Made by a program: the position numbers and the translations under genes. A DNA stretch of 64,000 bases, taken from Candidatus Woesearchaeota archaeon (GTDB lineage: Archaea > Nanobdellota > Nanobdellia > Woesearchaeales > DSVV01). The stretch spans positions 62,001 through 126,000 of the forward strand of contig JABJHR010000017.1 of NCBI GenBank assembly GCA_018661705.1, read 5' to 3'. Of the stretch, positions 53,708 to 61,940 are shown in pieces. Position 1 is the first letter of the stretch; each line of letters opens with the position of its first letter. The notes under the pieces are model-generated. The model saw only the letters and a list, made by a program, of their open reading frames with translations, was not told the origin of the DNA and made no database searches.

Positions 53708-54469
53708 ATGATAAGTCCTAGAAGCCTTACTTGGTACACAGACCTTAGTAACAAGAGCTTTGATAAAAGAGGAGGAATATTAAAGATTATAATTGCTCTT
53801 ACAATACTCCTAGTTCTAATGAAAGTAAGTGCTGGAGCAACATTAAAGGGTAGTGTGTATGATATAAATCTGGAACCTTTAAATGATGCAATAGTAAGTA
53901 TTGACTCACAACCACCACAGCAGATGATTGTTAAGGATGGCGATTATATGTTTGCATTACCACCTGGCAAATATACTGTTTCTGGCAAATATTATGAAGA
54001 TAATATACTCAAATTTAAGGATAATGCAGAGATTGAGATTATAGATGATGGAGAATTTGTATTTGATCTCATATTATTCCCAAATTTAGAAGAAGATATT
54101 AAGTTATTTGATGATATTGATGAAGATTTTCTATACACAGGAGATGATACTAATGGAAAAGATTATTCATGGTTAATTAAATGGGTAATTGCTGTAATTG
54201 TGGTTTGTTTCGCCATATTTGGCTATTTTTGGTATAAAAACAGAAAAAAAGAAGTTAAAACAAAAGCAAAAGATGAAACAGAAGCTGATGAATATTACGA
54301 TAAAATCCTAAATATGATAAAAGAACACAAAAGAATCACTCAGAAAGAGATTAGAAAGGAAATACCACTATCAGAAGCAAAGATTTCTTTGATTATTACA
54401 GAATTAGAGCATAAAGGCAAAATAGAGAAGATTAAGAAAGGAAGAGGCAATATATTAGTTCTTAAGTAG
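53708..54469 (+). CDS. Membrane-anchored winged-helix regulator with external beta domain
   Basis: A 253-aa protein. An N-terminal membrane or signal segment (IIIALTILLVLMKVSAGA) is followed by an external carboxypeptidase-regulatory-like beta domain (LKGSVYDINLEPLNDAIVSI, PPGKYTVSGKYYE). A second membrane helix (WVIAVIVVCFAIFGYFWY) leads to a cytoplasmic winged helix (EHKRITQKEIRKEIPLSEAK, then ISLIITELEHKGKIEKIKKG). This layout is known in archaea for membrane-bound transcription regulators. TATA CTATTTATAG about 26-30 nt before the ATG. Confidence 0.82.
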   Translation: MISPRSLTWYTDLSNKSFDKRGGILKIIIALTILLVLMKVSAGATLKGSVYDINLEPLNDAIVSIDSQPPQQMIVKDGDYMFALPPGKYTVSGKYYEDNILKFKDNAEIEIIDDGEFVFDLILFPNLEEDIKLFDDIDEDFLYTGDDTNGKDYSWLIKWVIAVIVVCFAIFGYFWYKNRKKEVKTKAKDETEADEYYDKILNMIKEHKRITQKEIRKEIPLSEAKISLIITELEHKGKIEKIKKGRGNILVLK

Positions 54470-54598
54470 TTTTGAGTAATGAGTTCTGGGTCTTGAGTTG
54501 GTTATCAGTAAGCAGTTATGAGTGTTTCTATGATCTTCTCAAAACAGATTTACACAAAACCCACTCACAACTAATTACCCATAACTCAAAACCCTATA
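54470..54598. repeat. Stop-codon-abutting palindromic repeat, copy E
   Basis: Starts directly after the stop codon: TTTTGAGTAATGAGTTCTGG, CTTGAGTTGGTTATCAGTAA, then the right arm AAACCCACTCACAACTAATT and CCCATAACTCAAAACCC. Confidence 0.8.
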
Positions 54599-54718
54599 TT
54601 ACATATAACCATTAACTTTATAAATAAACCACAATTCATTCATCCCATTATCACGTGAAAGACCCTATAAGGGCACATAATAATAATAATTAAAAAATAA
54701 AATTAAAGGTAGATTAAC

Positions 54719-55588
54719 ATGGCAAAAGCAAAAAAAACAGATTCAAGTGTTCAATCATGGAAAAAAAAGAAATGGATACCAATTTTAAGTGAGAAAATAT
54801 ATGATAATTCAATTATAGGTGAAACACCAGTAGAAGATCCTACTAAGATTATTGGAAGATCCACAAATGTAAATATGATGAGTGTTAGTGGAGATATGAA
54901 AAAACAAAACATTAGCATTATGTATAAAATTCATAATCATAAAGAAAACAAATTCTATGCTGTTCCAATTGGATATAAAACATCCCCTGCTTACATTAAA
55001 AGATTAGTAAGAAGAGGAAGAGACAGAATAGATGCATCATTCTTAGTAAAAACAAAAGATGATATTGTTGTTAGAGTGAAAGTAATATTACTTACAAAAG
55101 CTCTTGTTTACAGATCTTCAAGATCACAATTAAAAAAACTACTTGAATATGAATGTGGAGAACATTCAGTGAAACTTGATTTTTATCAATTCTTTAACGA
55201 TGTTTTAAATAACAGATTCCAAAATAAAACAAGATCAATGCTTAGCAAAGTTTATCCACTAAGAACATTCTTAGTTAAAGAAATAAACCTTGAAGAAAAA
55301 ATTGATCCAAAAGATGTTTCTACTACACCTTTCAAAGGCTTGAAAAAAATTCAAGAAAAACATAAAAGGTCCATGGAAAAAAGGCAACAAAGAAGAGAAG
55401 AAGGTGGAGATAGAAGACCACATGCAAGAGGACCACACAGACCACCACATAGACCACCTGTAAGGGCAGCACCAAGACCACCTGTAAGTGCGGCACCTGT
55501 AACAGAGAACAAAGAAGTGGAAAAGCCAAAACCTGTGGAAGAGAAAAAAGAAGTAAAGCCAAAGGAAGAAGCTGAGAAAAAAGAATAA
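54719..55588 (+). CDS. rps3ae: Ribosomal protein eS1 (S3Ae)
   Basis: A 289-aa eS1 of the small ribosomal subunit. The core spans about 200 residues (WIPILSEKIYDNSIIGETPV, RRGRDRIDASFLVKTKDD, RSSRSQLKKLLEYE, TRSMLSKVYPLRTFLVKEI). About 75 residues follow as a disordered tail rich in His/Pro/Arg and then Lys/Glu/Pro (PHRPPHRPPVRAAP ... KEEAEKKE), longer than in most archaeal eS1. SD AAAGGTAG precedes the ATG. Confidence 0.95.
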   Translation: MAKAKKTDSSVQSWKKKKWIPILSEKIYDNSIIGETPVEDPTKIIGRSTNVNMMSVSGDMKKQNISIMYKIHNHKENKFYAVPIGYKTSPAYIKRLVRRGRDRIDASFLVKTKDDIVVRVKVILLTKALVYRSSRSQLKKLLEYECGEHSVKLDFYQFFNDVLNNRFQNKTRSMLSKVYPLRTFLVKEINLEEKIDPKDVSTTPFKGLKKIQEKHKRSMEKRQQRREEGGDRRPHARGPHRPPHRPPVRAAPRPPVSAAPVTENKEVEKPKPVEEKKEVKPKEEAEKKE

Positions 55589-55599
55589 TAATTAATTTT

Positions 55600-56322
55600 T
55601 TATTTTTTCCATAAATTTTCAAAAGATTCTACAAATATTTTACTTAATACTTCATTCTCTATCCATAAAGACATAAATTCTTCTTTAGTATCTTTCCTTA
55701 AAGAAATCATAACTATTTTATCATCCCAAACACCAAACCTTGTATGGGGAGAGTTATAATCTCTAATCTCAACACCAAATTTTTTTCTAATATTAACAAA
55801 TTCTTTTGTACTTTCCTGAATTGGACCAAGATAACGAATTTTTACACCACGTTTAATTGCATCTTTTTCTAAGTCAAGAATTTCTTTGTCTGTTTTCCAA
55901 TTTTGAACTATCCCAATTGATGATTTTGTAGATCTCTGAGTAACTTCCTTCATCTTCTTGAAAAAACCATCATAACCCTTAATTACAGAAAAAGTTCCTT
56001 TCTCAGTAATCTCAATATTACTTTCAATCTTATTTACTTCTTGTTTTAGTTCTTCTAAATCACTCATTCTTGATTTAATCTCTGAACCAAGAGTATATTT
56101 AGGATTATTTGCTTCGTAAACAGCTGGTTTTTCTGAAACCTGTACAATATAACCCTTTTCATATAGCCAACTTAACACTTCATATATTTTAGAAGAAGGA
56201 ATTCCACTAACCTTAGCAATCTTACAAGGCGTTGCTTTCTTTAGCTTTAATAGAGTAAGATAAGCTTTCTTTTTATACTCACTAAATCCTAATCTATCAA
56301 GTACTTGTTCTATTTGTGTCAT
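55600..56322 (-). CDS. TrmB-family transcriptional regulator
   Basis: A 240-aa protein. The N-terminal TrmB winged helix (LGFSEYKKKAYLTLLKLKKA, then SGIPSSKIYEVLSWLYEKGY) is followed by a coiled linker (about 85-105) and a C-terminal PLD-like effector domain (KDAIKRGVKIRYLGPIQEST ... PHTRFGVWDDKIVMISL). TrmB proteins sense sugars or other small molecules. TATA (TTTATATACC) about 26 nt before the ATG indicates a leaderless mRNA. Converges with eS1, 11 bp apart. Confidence 0.9.
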   Translation of the reverse strand: MTQIEQVLDRLGFSEYKKKAYLTLLKLKKATPCKIAKVSGIPSSKIYEVLSWLYEKGYIVQVSEKPAVYEANNPKYTLGSEIKSRMSDLEELKQEVNKIESNIEITEKGTFSVIKGYDGFFKKMKEVTQRSTKSSIGIVQNWKTDKEILDLEKDAIKRGVKIRYLGPIQESTKEFVNIRKKFGVEIRDYNSPHTRFGVWDDKIVMISLRKDTKEEFMSLWIENEVLSKIFVESFENLWKK

Positions 56323-56364
56323 TTACTACTAAAGGTAGAGAAGAGGTATATAAAAGTTGTTAAA

Positions 56365-56482
56365 AAGTTATGAGTAATGAGTTTTTGGTCTTGAGTTGGT
56401 TGGTAGTTATGGGTATTGAAACTCATTACTTATTTTGCCCATTACCACCCCACAACTCAAAACTCATGGCACAAAACCCTTA
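56365..56482. repeat. Stop-codon-abutting palindromic repeat, copy F
   Basis: GTTATGAGTAATGAGTTTTT and CTTGAGTTGGTTGGTAGTTA on the left; ACTCATTACTTATTTTGCCC, ATTACC and CACAACTCAAAACTCAT on the right, next to the end of the flavin reductase gene. Partly deleted centre relative to copies C and E. Confidence 0.7.
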
Positions 56483-56974
56483 TTACTTTGTTGTTTTAAA
56501 CTCAGAACCGCCACAATGAAACAACCTTGGTCTTTCTCCTTTGAATTGTTCATGAGTTACTTCTCCCACAAATATAACATGATCGCCAGCTTCAATCTCT
56601 TCAATAACATGACATTCTAAATAACCAATTGCTTCTTTTATTTTAGGGCAATCTATATGGTTGGATTCTTCCATAGTAAGTTTTGCTTCTGCAAACTTAT
56701 CATGGTGTCTTCCAGAAAGTTTTCCACAAGTTAAGGCAGCTTCTTTTAACTCAAATGGAATAAAGTTTACAACAAAACCTTTACTTTTGTTAATTATTTC
56801 ATAACTAGCTCTTGTTTTACCAATTGCAATTGCATATAATAAAGGACTTTGACTAACAGGCATGTGCCAAGCAACTGTAATAATATTATGGATTTCTTTT
56901 GTTTTGCCCATAAACTCTAATTCTTCTCTGCAAGTAACTAAGACAGTCTGCCTTGGACCAAAAAGTTCTGGCAT
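56483..56974 (-). CDS. Flavin reductase-like FMN-binding protein
   Basis: A 163-aa protein of the flavin reductase (split-barrel) family. Typical segments are NIITVAWHMPVSQSPLLYAI, TRASYEIINKSKGFVVNFIP, and GYLECHVIEEIEAGDHVIFV followed by GEVTH. Members bind FMN and reduce flavins or act as FMN oxidoreductases. SD AGAGGTG precedes the ATG. No obvious partner enzyme is adjacent. Confidence 0.88.
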   Translation of the reverse strand: MPELFGPRQTVLVTCREELEFMGKTKEIHNIITVAWHMPVSQSPLLYAIAIGKTRASYEIINKSKGFVVNFIPFELKEAALTCGKLSGRHHDKFAEAKLTMEESNHIDCPKIKEAIGYLECHVIEEIEAGDHVIFVGEVTHEQFKGERPRLFHCGGSEFKTTK

Positions 56975-56989
56975 ATTAGCACCTCTTTA

Positions 56990-57102
56990 TAGTTATAAGT
57001 TAGTAGTTTTAAGTTTGTAGTGGGTTGTAAGTTCATTAGTATGTAGTTATCAGCATTACTTCCTACTACCCAACTATTTACCAACTTCTGACTTCTTACT
57101 TC
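56990..57102. repeat. Stop-codon-abutting palindromic repeat, copy G
   Basis: GTTATAAGTTAGTAGTTTTA, GTTTGTAGTGGGTTGTAAGT and the right arm CCTACTACCCAACTATTTAC, CTTCTGACTTCTTACTTCCT, ending at the stop codon of the methyltransferase gene. It is more similar to copy D than to copies A-C. Confidence 0.65.
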
Positions 57103-57660
57103 CTACTTCTTACATACAATTATTATATCCTTATCTTCTTCAATATTCTTTTCAATATTAAAATGTTTGCCTAATAATTCAAGAATTAGTTCTTTTTTAG
57201 GAGAGTTTTTCAGAAATGTGATTACTACTGTGCTGTTTTTATTTTCTTTGTTCACTACTCGTTTTATTTCTGTAATGCCTTTTTCAAGATCTTCAAAGTT
57301 TTGTATTGCTGTAATAGAAGTAATATAATCAAAATAATTATCTGGAAATGGTAAATTTTCTGCACCAACATTTACAGTATCTATTCCTTTTTCAGCTGCA
57401 ATTTCTAAAAGTTTTTTGCTAGGATCAACCCCAATAATTTCTAAATTTTTGATTTGATTATTATTTTCATCAACATCCCACTCTCCAAAATAAGGACCAC
57501 AACCAACATCAAGTATTTTAGAAAAAGGTTTAACCTTAAGAAGAGATTTAATTACTTTAATCTTTTTACTCTGTTCTTCATGATGTAATCTTTCATATCC
57601 TTCGGATATTTCATCATAATAATCGTTATTTCCTTCGTTAACCGCTATCATATTATACAT
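57103..57660 (-). CDS. Class I SAM-dependent methyltransferase
   Basis: The ATG at 57660 (MYNMIAVNEG) is preferred to a frame extension reaching 57708. The protein has YYDEISEGYERLHHEEQSKK, motif I KILDVGCGPYFGEWD, motif II EIIGVDPSKKLLEIA, and post-I/III FPDNYFDYITSITAI. Such proteins methylate small molecules or RNA/protein; the substrate is not evident. It is 185 aa, normal for a minimal UbiE-like fold. Confidence 0.87.
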   Translation of the reverse strand: MYNMIAVNEGNNDYYDEISEGYERLHHEEQSKKIKVIKSLLKVKPFSKILDVGCGPYFGEWDVDENNNQIKNLEIIGVDPSKKLLEIAAEKGIDTVNVGAENLPFPDNYFDYITSITAIQNFEDLEKGITEIKRVVNKENKNSTVVITFLKNSPKKELILELLGKHFNIEKNIEEDKDIIIVCKK

Positions 57661-57750
57661 TATGGTCTTTTCATTTATTAAGGTTTGTAGTGTTAAGGTG
57701 GACAGCAATAGATTTTTTTGAAAAGAAAAATGTTCTAATGATAATGAAAA

Positions 57751-57875
57751 AACACCACTACTACCGCCAATAGTGGTGTTTTAGATCCAACAACAATGGC
57801 GGGCTGATGAGGCAGAGCCGAATAGGACTTTTGTCTACAAAAGTCCGTGAGCCCTGCCATTATTGTTGTTGGATC
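57751..57875 (-). repeat. Perfect hairpin and structured GGACTTT element, copy 2
   Basis: A 10-bp perfect stem AACACCACTA/TAGTGGTGTT (57751-57780) lies next to a large palindrome. Its outer arms are GATCCAACAACAATGGCGGG (57784) and GCCATTATTGTTGTTGGATC (ending 57875), and its inner hairpin is GGACTTTTGT/ACAAAAGTCC. Read on the minus strand it matches 32876-32975 in order and spacing. It lies between the divergent methyltransferase and uL11 genes. Confidence 0.7.
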
Positions 57876-58015
57876 CTTATATGTGAAACGATTACATTTT
57901 CAAGCGAAACCTTTTTAAATGGAATATCTGTCCTTAACCTAGTTACGCACTATAAATAGATTATGTATGTATAGGATATATAATCTGAATATAATAATTA
58001 CAAGGTGAAATAAAC

Positions 58016-58765
58016 ATGGCAAAAGAAACAATTGAAACATTAGTTGATGGTGGAAAAGCCACAGCTGGCCCTCCATTAGGTCCTGCATTAGGTCCAATGG
58101 GTGTAAATATTGGGCAAGTTATTGCTGAGATCAACAAAAAAACAGCTGATTTTAAAGGAATGAAAGTTCCAGTTAAAGTTATCATTGACAAAGATACTAA
58201 AGAGTTTGAGATTACCGTAGGAACTCCTCCTGCATCTGCTTTGATTAAGAAAGAAGCTGGTGTTCAGAAAGGAGCAGGTAACCCTTTAACTGAAAAAGTT
58301 GCTGATCTTAAAATTGAACAGGTAATTAAAGTTGCAAACATGAAGCAAGATGCATTACTAGGTAAAGATAATTTCGGAAGAGCTAAAGAAATTGTTGGAA
58401 CTTGCCAATCCATGGGAATCATGGTAGAAGGAATGCCTGCACATGATGCAATTGACAAAATCAATGCTGGTGAATGGAAAGATAAGATTGAATCTGGTAA
58501 AACAGAGCTTAGTGCTGAAGAACTCAAAGAGTTAGCAGAAGAGAAAAAGAGACTACAAGAAGAGATGGAAAAGAACAGAGCTGAGTTTGAAGTAAAAGCA
58601 AAAGCAATCTTGAATGAAATGAGTGGCAAAGCAAATAAAGACATTAGGAAAAAGATGGTTGAAGCAGAAATTCCAATGTTAATTATTAACGAAGTTGCCC
58701 CAGAAGAAAAAGCTGAAGGTGGAGACGCCAAAGCAGAAGGAGCACCAGCACCTGAAAAGAAATAG
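58016..58765 (+). CDS. rpl11: Ribosomal protein uL11
   Basis: A 249-aa uL11 of the large subunit stalk base. The N-terminal domain has GGKATAGPPLGPALGPMGVN and IGQVIAEINKKT, and the RNA-binding C-terminal domain has KEIVGTCQSMGIMVEGMPAH. It is followed by about 90 extra residues: a charged helix (AEEKKRLQEEMEKNRAEFE), a second short fold and an acidic Ala/Pro/Glu tail. Typical archaeal uL11 is about 160 aa, so the extension is notable. SD AAGGTGA precedes the ATG. Confidence 0.95.
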   Translation: MAKETIETLVDGGKATAGPPLGPALGPMGVNIGQVIAEINKKTADFKGMKVPVKVIIDKDTKEFEITVGTPPASALIKKEAGVQKGAGNPLTEKVADLKIEQVIKVANMKQDALLGKDNFGRAKEIVGTCQSMGIMVEGMPAHDAIDKINAGEWKDKIESGKTELSAEELKELAEEKKRLQEEMEKNRAEFEVKAKAILNEMSGKANKDIRKKMVEAEIPMLIINEVAPEEKAEGGDAKAEGAPAPEKK

Positions 58766-58829
58766 AAAAATTCTTTTCTTTTTTTATTTATTTTTTCTTA
58801 ATATTTTAATTGGATAATAGAATTAATTC

Positions 58830-59651
58830 TTATTCTGTATTATTAAATAAATCTTTACTCTTTTCCCACTTATAACCCAACTTCTCAATCAACTCTACAA
58901 CTCTATGTTTACCTTTGCCGCAGCTTTTCCAATCAAAAATAAATAGATCTGTATTGCTGCCATCAGCCATTTGTTTAAGTAAATTCTCGTCTAGAATCTC
59001 AACATAATATTTAGAAGCAATATGACCTATACAATAATCTGTTTTTTCTAATAGTTTATTACCAACTTGATTATAATGGCCGCCACCAATTACACAAGCA
59101 TTATTTGATGAGTTGGTAGTGTTTTTTTCAGAGTCAAACTTACCTAAAACATTAAACAAAGCATTTGCAATTAGATTTCCAGCTTCTTTTGTTGTCCATT
59201 CTTCCTCAGTTGAACCAATCTCAATGAACAAAGCTGGTTTTTCTAAATAAGGACCATGATGAGTTTGCTCAACACTTATTTCAAATTCTTCTAATATTGA
59301 ATGACCTTCTTTTACTAATTTTTCTTTCTGTGTTTTCATTTCCAAAAACAAATTTTTAATTAACCAAGGACTTGTTGGAACTAAACTATGTGCTTTGCCA
59401 CCCAAACTAATATCATCATTGTAAATACCAATTGGATGAACACATAATGTTTTTTTATTTGCATTACTTTTATGGGTAGTAGCAAATATAAATAAGTCTG
59501 CATCAATTTCCTTGTCTAAATTATCTGCAAGAATATGTTGTGTTGTGATTACATGAATATTAACATGATTAGAAAGTTCTAGATTATCAAGATGAGATTT
59601 GATGTTAAGACCAGCAAGATCTTTTTCATACACAATGATTGCTATGTTCAT
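58830..59651 (-). CDS. dtdA: D-aminoacyl-tRNA deacylase, archaeal type
   Basis: A 273-aa DtdA/GEK1 homologue that removes D-amino acids from mischarged tRNA. Characteristic segments are FIFATTHKSNANKKTLCVHP, FEISVEQTHHGPYLEKPALF, IEIGSTEEEW and VIGGGHYNQVGNKLL. TATA TTATATAATC about 26 nt before the ATG indicates a leaderless mRNA. Full length. Confidence 0.93.
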   Translation of the reverse strand: MNIAIIVYEKDLAGLNIKSHLDNLELSNHVNIHVITTQHILADNLDKEIDADLFIFATTHKSNANKKTLCVHPIGIYNDDISLGGKAHSLVPTSPWLIKNLFLEMKTQKEKLVKEGHSILEEFEISVEQTHHGPYLEKPALFIEIGSTEEEWTTKEAGNLIANALFNVLGKFDSEKNTTNSSNNACVIGGGHYNQVGNKLLEKTDYCIGHIASKYYVEILDENLLKQMADGSNTDLFIFDWKSCGKGKHRVVELIEKLGYKWEKSKDLFNNTE

Positions 59652-59985
59652 AAAGTAAAGAAATATTTCAATGATTATATAAAATTATCTAATTACATGG
59701 CTAATATGAAACCCTCTCGTTCACACCGACCAAGTTTAAATGTTAACACATTAATATGGTCGGACATAACATAAAATTGTTATTACGCATTTTGCTCACT
59801 TGCCAAACCTGGCGATGGTTCCATACTAGCCTAATTATTCATAAGTATCTTCTTTATCTTGATCTCCAATTATATATAGAATAAAAAAAAGAAACCACAC
59901 CATCTTTTTTAACTTAAAACTTATGCGTACCTCCTTTGATTTCATGTAAGGATCAAAAATCGTTTAAAAGTTCATATTTAGGTTA
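59652..59985. other. Intergenic region, no confident gene
   Basis: AT-rich gap of about 330 bp. It holds CCGACCAAGTTTAAATGTTA near 59728 with a facing TAATATGGTCGG near 59753, a hairpin of about 40 nt. A minus-strand frame of 36 codons (59945 to 59835, MKSKEVRISFKLKKMVWFLF...) is possible, but its only SD (GGAGGT) lies inside it. I see nothing stronger. Confidence 0.4.
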
Positions 59986-60144
59986 TTATTCTTCCATGTT
60001 ATAACCACGCATAAAAGCTTCTTCTTCTGGACTAACTTCATCTGCATCTAGCAAAGCAGCAGATCCATCTTCTGTGTAGATACAATCCCCTTCTTTTGCT
60101 TCATCACAACTGACATAATCTTCTTCTTCTATTTCAAACTCCAT
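59986..60144 (-). CDS. Small acidic protein, 52 aa
   Basis: MEFEIEEEDYVSCDEAKEGD followed by CIYTEDGSAALLDADEVSPE and EEAFMRGYNMEE. Strongly acidic with two cysteines 8 residues apart and a well-formed C-terminal helix motif. SD GAGGTG precedes the ATG, with a promoter-like AT-rich region upstream. The sequence does not look random and resembles conserved short acidic proteins of DPANN genomes, but I cannot name a family. Confidence 0.6.
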   Translation of the reverse strand: MEFEIEEEDYVSCDEAKEGDCIYTEDGSAALLDADEVSPEEEAFMRGYNMEE

Positions 60145-60253
60145 TCTATAACACCTCATCCCTATACACCTCTTTATTGTCAGCTCATAAGTATCATAAA
60201 AATCTGAAAAATCAAAAAAACATAGCAGTATCTAGCAAAAACATCAAACAGAT

Positions 60254-60370
60254 TTAGTATACATCAAGATATTTACGGCTTTCAAAGCCAAGTAACTCAT
60301 TTAACTTTAATTCATACTCTTCTCTCGATCTAAACTTAATCTCATTAACTCTCTCTTTTTTAGTTTGCAT
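60254..60370 (-). CDS. Small charged protein, 38 aa
   Basis: MQTKKERVNEIKFRSREEYE followed by LKLNELLGFESRKYLDVY. Charged and probably helical. A TATA element (AATATATATAATC near 60395-60408) is about 26-30 nt before the ATG without an SD, matching the leaderless pattern of the window. Function unknown. Confidence 0.45.
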   Translation of the reverse strand: MQTKKERVNEIKFRSREEYELKLNELLGFESRKYLDVY

Positions 60371-60583
60371 TTTTACCCTGATTTTAGTAATTTTCAAGAG
60401 ATTATATATATTTCGCTTAAATTACTTATATTTTATATAAAAAAGAGAAAATTATTTAAAGAATAAATAACACCTTATAGATTATCAAGGGGGTTTATAG
60501 AGTATAAATTACATTAAATATGATTATAGTCCATATTTTTAAGTTATAAACTATATGTTTTTAATGATAAATTAAAATAGAAA

Positions 60584-60882
60584 CATTAAAAACACTGGAA
60601 GTGTTTTAAATATGCTCAAAAATTAAACATTTTTGGCACATTTGAAATACTAATGGTGTCAAAATAACCTCAGAAATCAAAGATTTCTGTGGCATTGATA
60701 ATATGTGAGGTATTCCAAATATCCTCAGAAATCAAAGATTTCTGGGACATTAAAAACACTGGAGGTGTTTTAAATATGCTCAAAAATTAAACATTTTTGG
60801 CACATTTGAAATACTAATGGTGTCAAAATAACCTCAGAAATCAAAGATTTCTGTGGCATTGATAATATGTGAGGTATTCCAA
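60584..60882 (+). repeat. 164-bp tandem duplication of hairpin modules before the PhoU-like gene
   Basis: Positions 60584-60747 are repeated almost exactly from 60748 to the gene start. Each unit contains short hairpins: ACACT..AGTGT, CAAAAAT-TAAAC-ATTTTTG and AGAAATC-AAA-GATTTCT, the last present three times overall within CCTCAGAAATC...TCTG. The unit ends GTGAGGTATTCCAAAT. In copy 2 this is the SD and ATG of the gene; in copy 1 the ATG position reads ATA, so only copy 2 can start translation. Confidence 0.85.
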
Positions 60883-61833
60883 ATGAAAAGAAAAGTTATT
60901 CAAATCGCAAACAGCACTCAATTAGTTTCCCTGCCAAGAAGGTGGGCATTACAATTTGGAATTAAAAAAGGAGATGAATTAGAAGTTCTAGAAAAAGGAA
61001 GTAAAATAGAAATAAGTACAGAAAAATGCAGAGGAACTGAAAAAGTAACATTAGATGTTTCAGAACTTGATAGATCGTCATTAATTTACTATTTAAGAGC
61101 TGCTTACAGAAGAGGATTTGAGCTAATTGAAATAAGATTTGATAAAGCATTAACAACTTATTTTAGAAATGATACAAAACTAAAAATTCTTTCTATTATC
61201 CATAAAGAAGTTGATAGTTTAATTGGTATTGAAATTATTCAGCAAAAAGAAAGTTTTTGTTTAATAAAAAGTGTTTCCGACGTGAGTTTTGATGAATTTG
61301 ATACATTGTTTAGAAGAGTTTTTATTCTTTATTTAGATGCAGTAAAAGATTTTGTTGATGCTATTAAAAATAATGATTTTGTCATGGTAGAAACAATCGA
61401 AGAAAAACATAGATCAATTACAAAATTTGTTAGCTATTGTTTAAGATTATTAAATAAAAAAGGGTTTAGTTCTCAAGTAAAAAGTAATCTTTATTATCAT
61501 ACACTTGAAACAATTGACAAATTATCACACACACTCAAATATGGAGCAAGATTTGTAAATGAAAAAAAGCTTAAAATAAACAAAAAGGCAGTTAAAATTG
61601 TTGAAAATATTGAAGACTCAATAAGAATTTATTATGATCTTTTTTATAAATTCAACTTAAAAAAAGTCACTCAATTTTATGAAAATAGAGAAAAAACACT
61701 TAATTTATTTTATGCGATGATCAAAGACTTAAACAAAGATGAGATAATTGTTCTAGAAAAATTAAATGGGATTCCAGAATTACTTGTTGGTTTAACACAT
61801 GTAAGAATGGCAATAGAATTTCCAGAAACATAA
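60883..61833 (+). CDS. AbrB-PhoU domain regulator
   Basis: A 316-aa protein. The N-terminal SpoVT/AbrB-like swapped-hairpin domain (KVIQIANSTQLVSLPRRWAL, IKKGDELEVLEKGSKI) is followed by PhoU-type helical repeats (residues about 110-316, e.g. DAVKDFVDAIKNNDFVMVET, ETIDKLSHTLKYGARFVNE). Archaeal proteins of this type are thought to regulate phosphate uptake. The ATG is fixed by GAGGT in the second copy of the tandem repeat. No phosphate transporter lies nearby, so the target is uncertain. Confidence 0.85.
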   Translation: MKRKVIQIANSTQLVSLPRRWALQFGIKKGDELEVLEKGSKIEISTEKCRGTEKVTLDVSELDRSSLIYYLRAAYRRGFELIEIRFDKALTTYFRNDTKLKILSIIHKEVDSLIGIEIIQQKESFCLIKSVSDVSFDEFDTLFRRVFILYLDAVKDFVDAIKNNDFVMVETIEEKHRSITKFVSYCLRLLNKKGFSSQVKSNLYYHTLETIDKLSHTLKYGARFVNEKKLKINKKAVKIVENIEDSIRIYYDLFYKFNLKKVTQFYENREKTLNLFYAMIKDLNKDEIIVLEKLNGIPELLVGLTHVRMAIEFPET

Positions 61834-61940
61834 TTTAGGGGTTTAAGGGCCCTAAAACAGCAAATAAGGCTAAAAAGTTGACCATCAGCAAGTAGCAAAG
61901 CCGGAAAAACTTTATAAATCAACCTAGATTCCTCTAATGT

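Noticed and set aside
55332-55622. Hydrophobic minus-strand frame opposite the eS1 tail
   Set aside because: It mirrors the His/Pro/Arg-rich eS1 tail on the other strand and has no start signals.
32876-57875. CRISPR array from the recurrent intergenic repeats
   Set aside because: Copies are dispersed, palindromic and 100-200 bp, with no regular spacers and no cas genes in the window.
60853-60882. Ten-codon upstream extension of the AbrB-PhoU gene
   Set aside because: The extension lies within the tandem repeat, while the ATG at 60883 has the SD and begins the AbrB motif.
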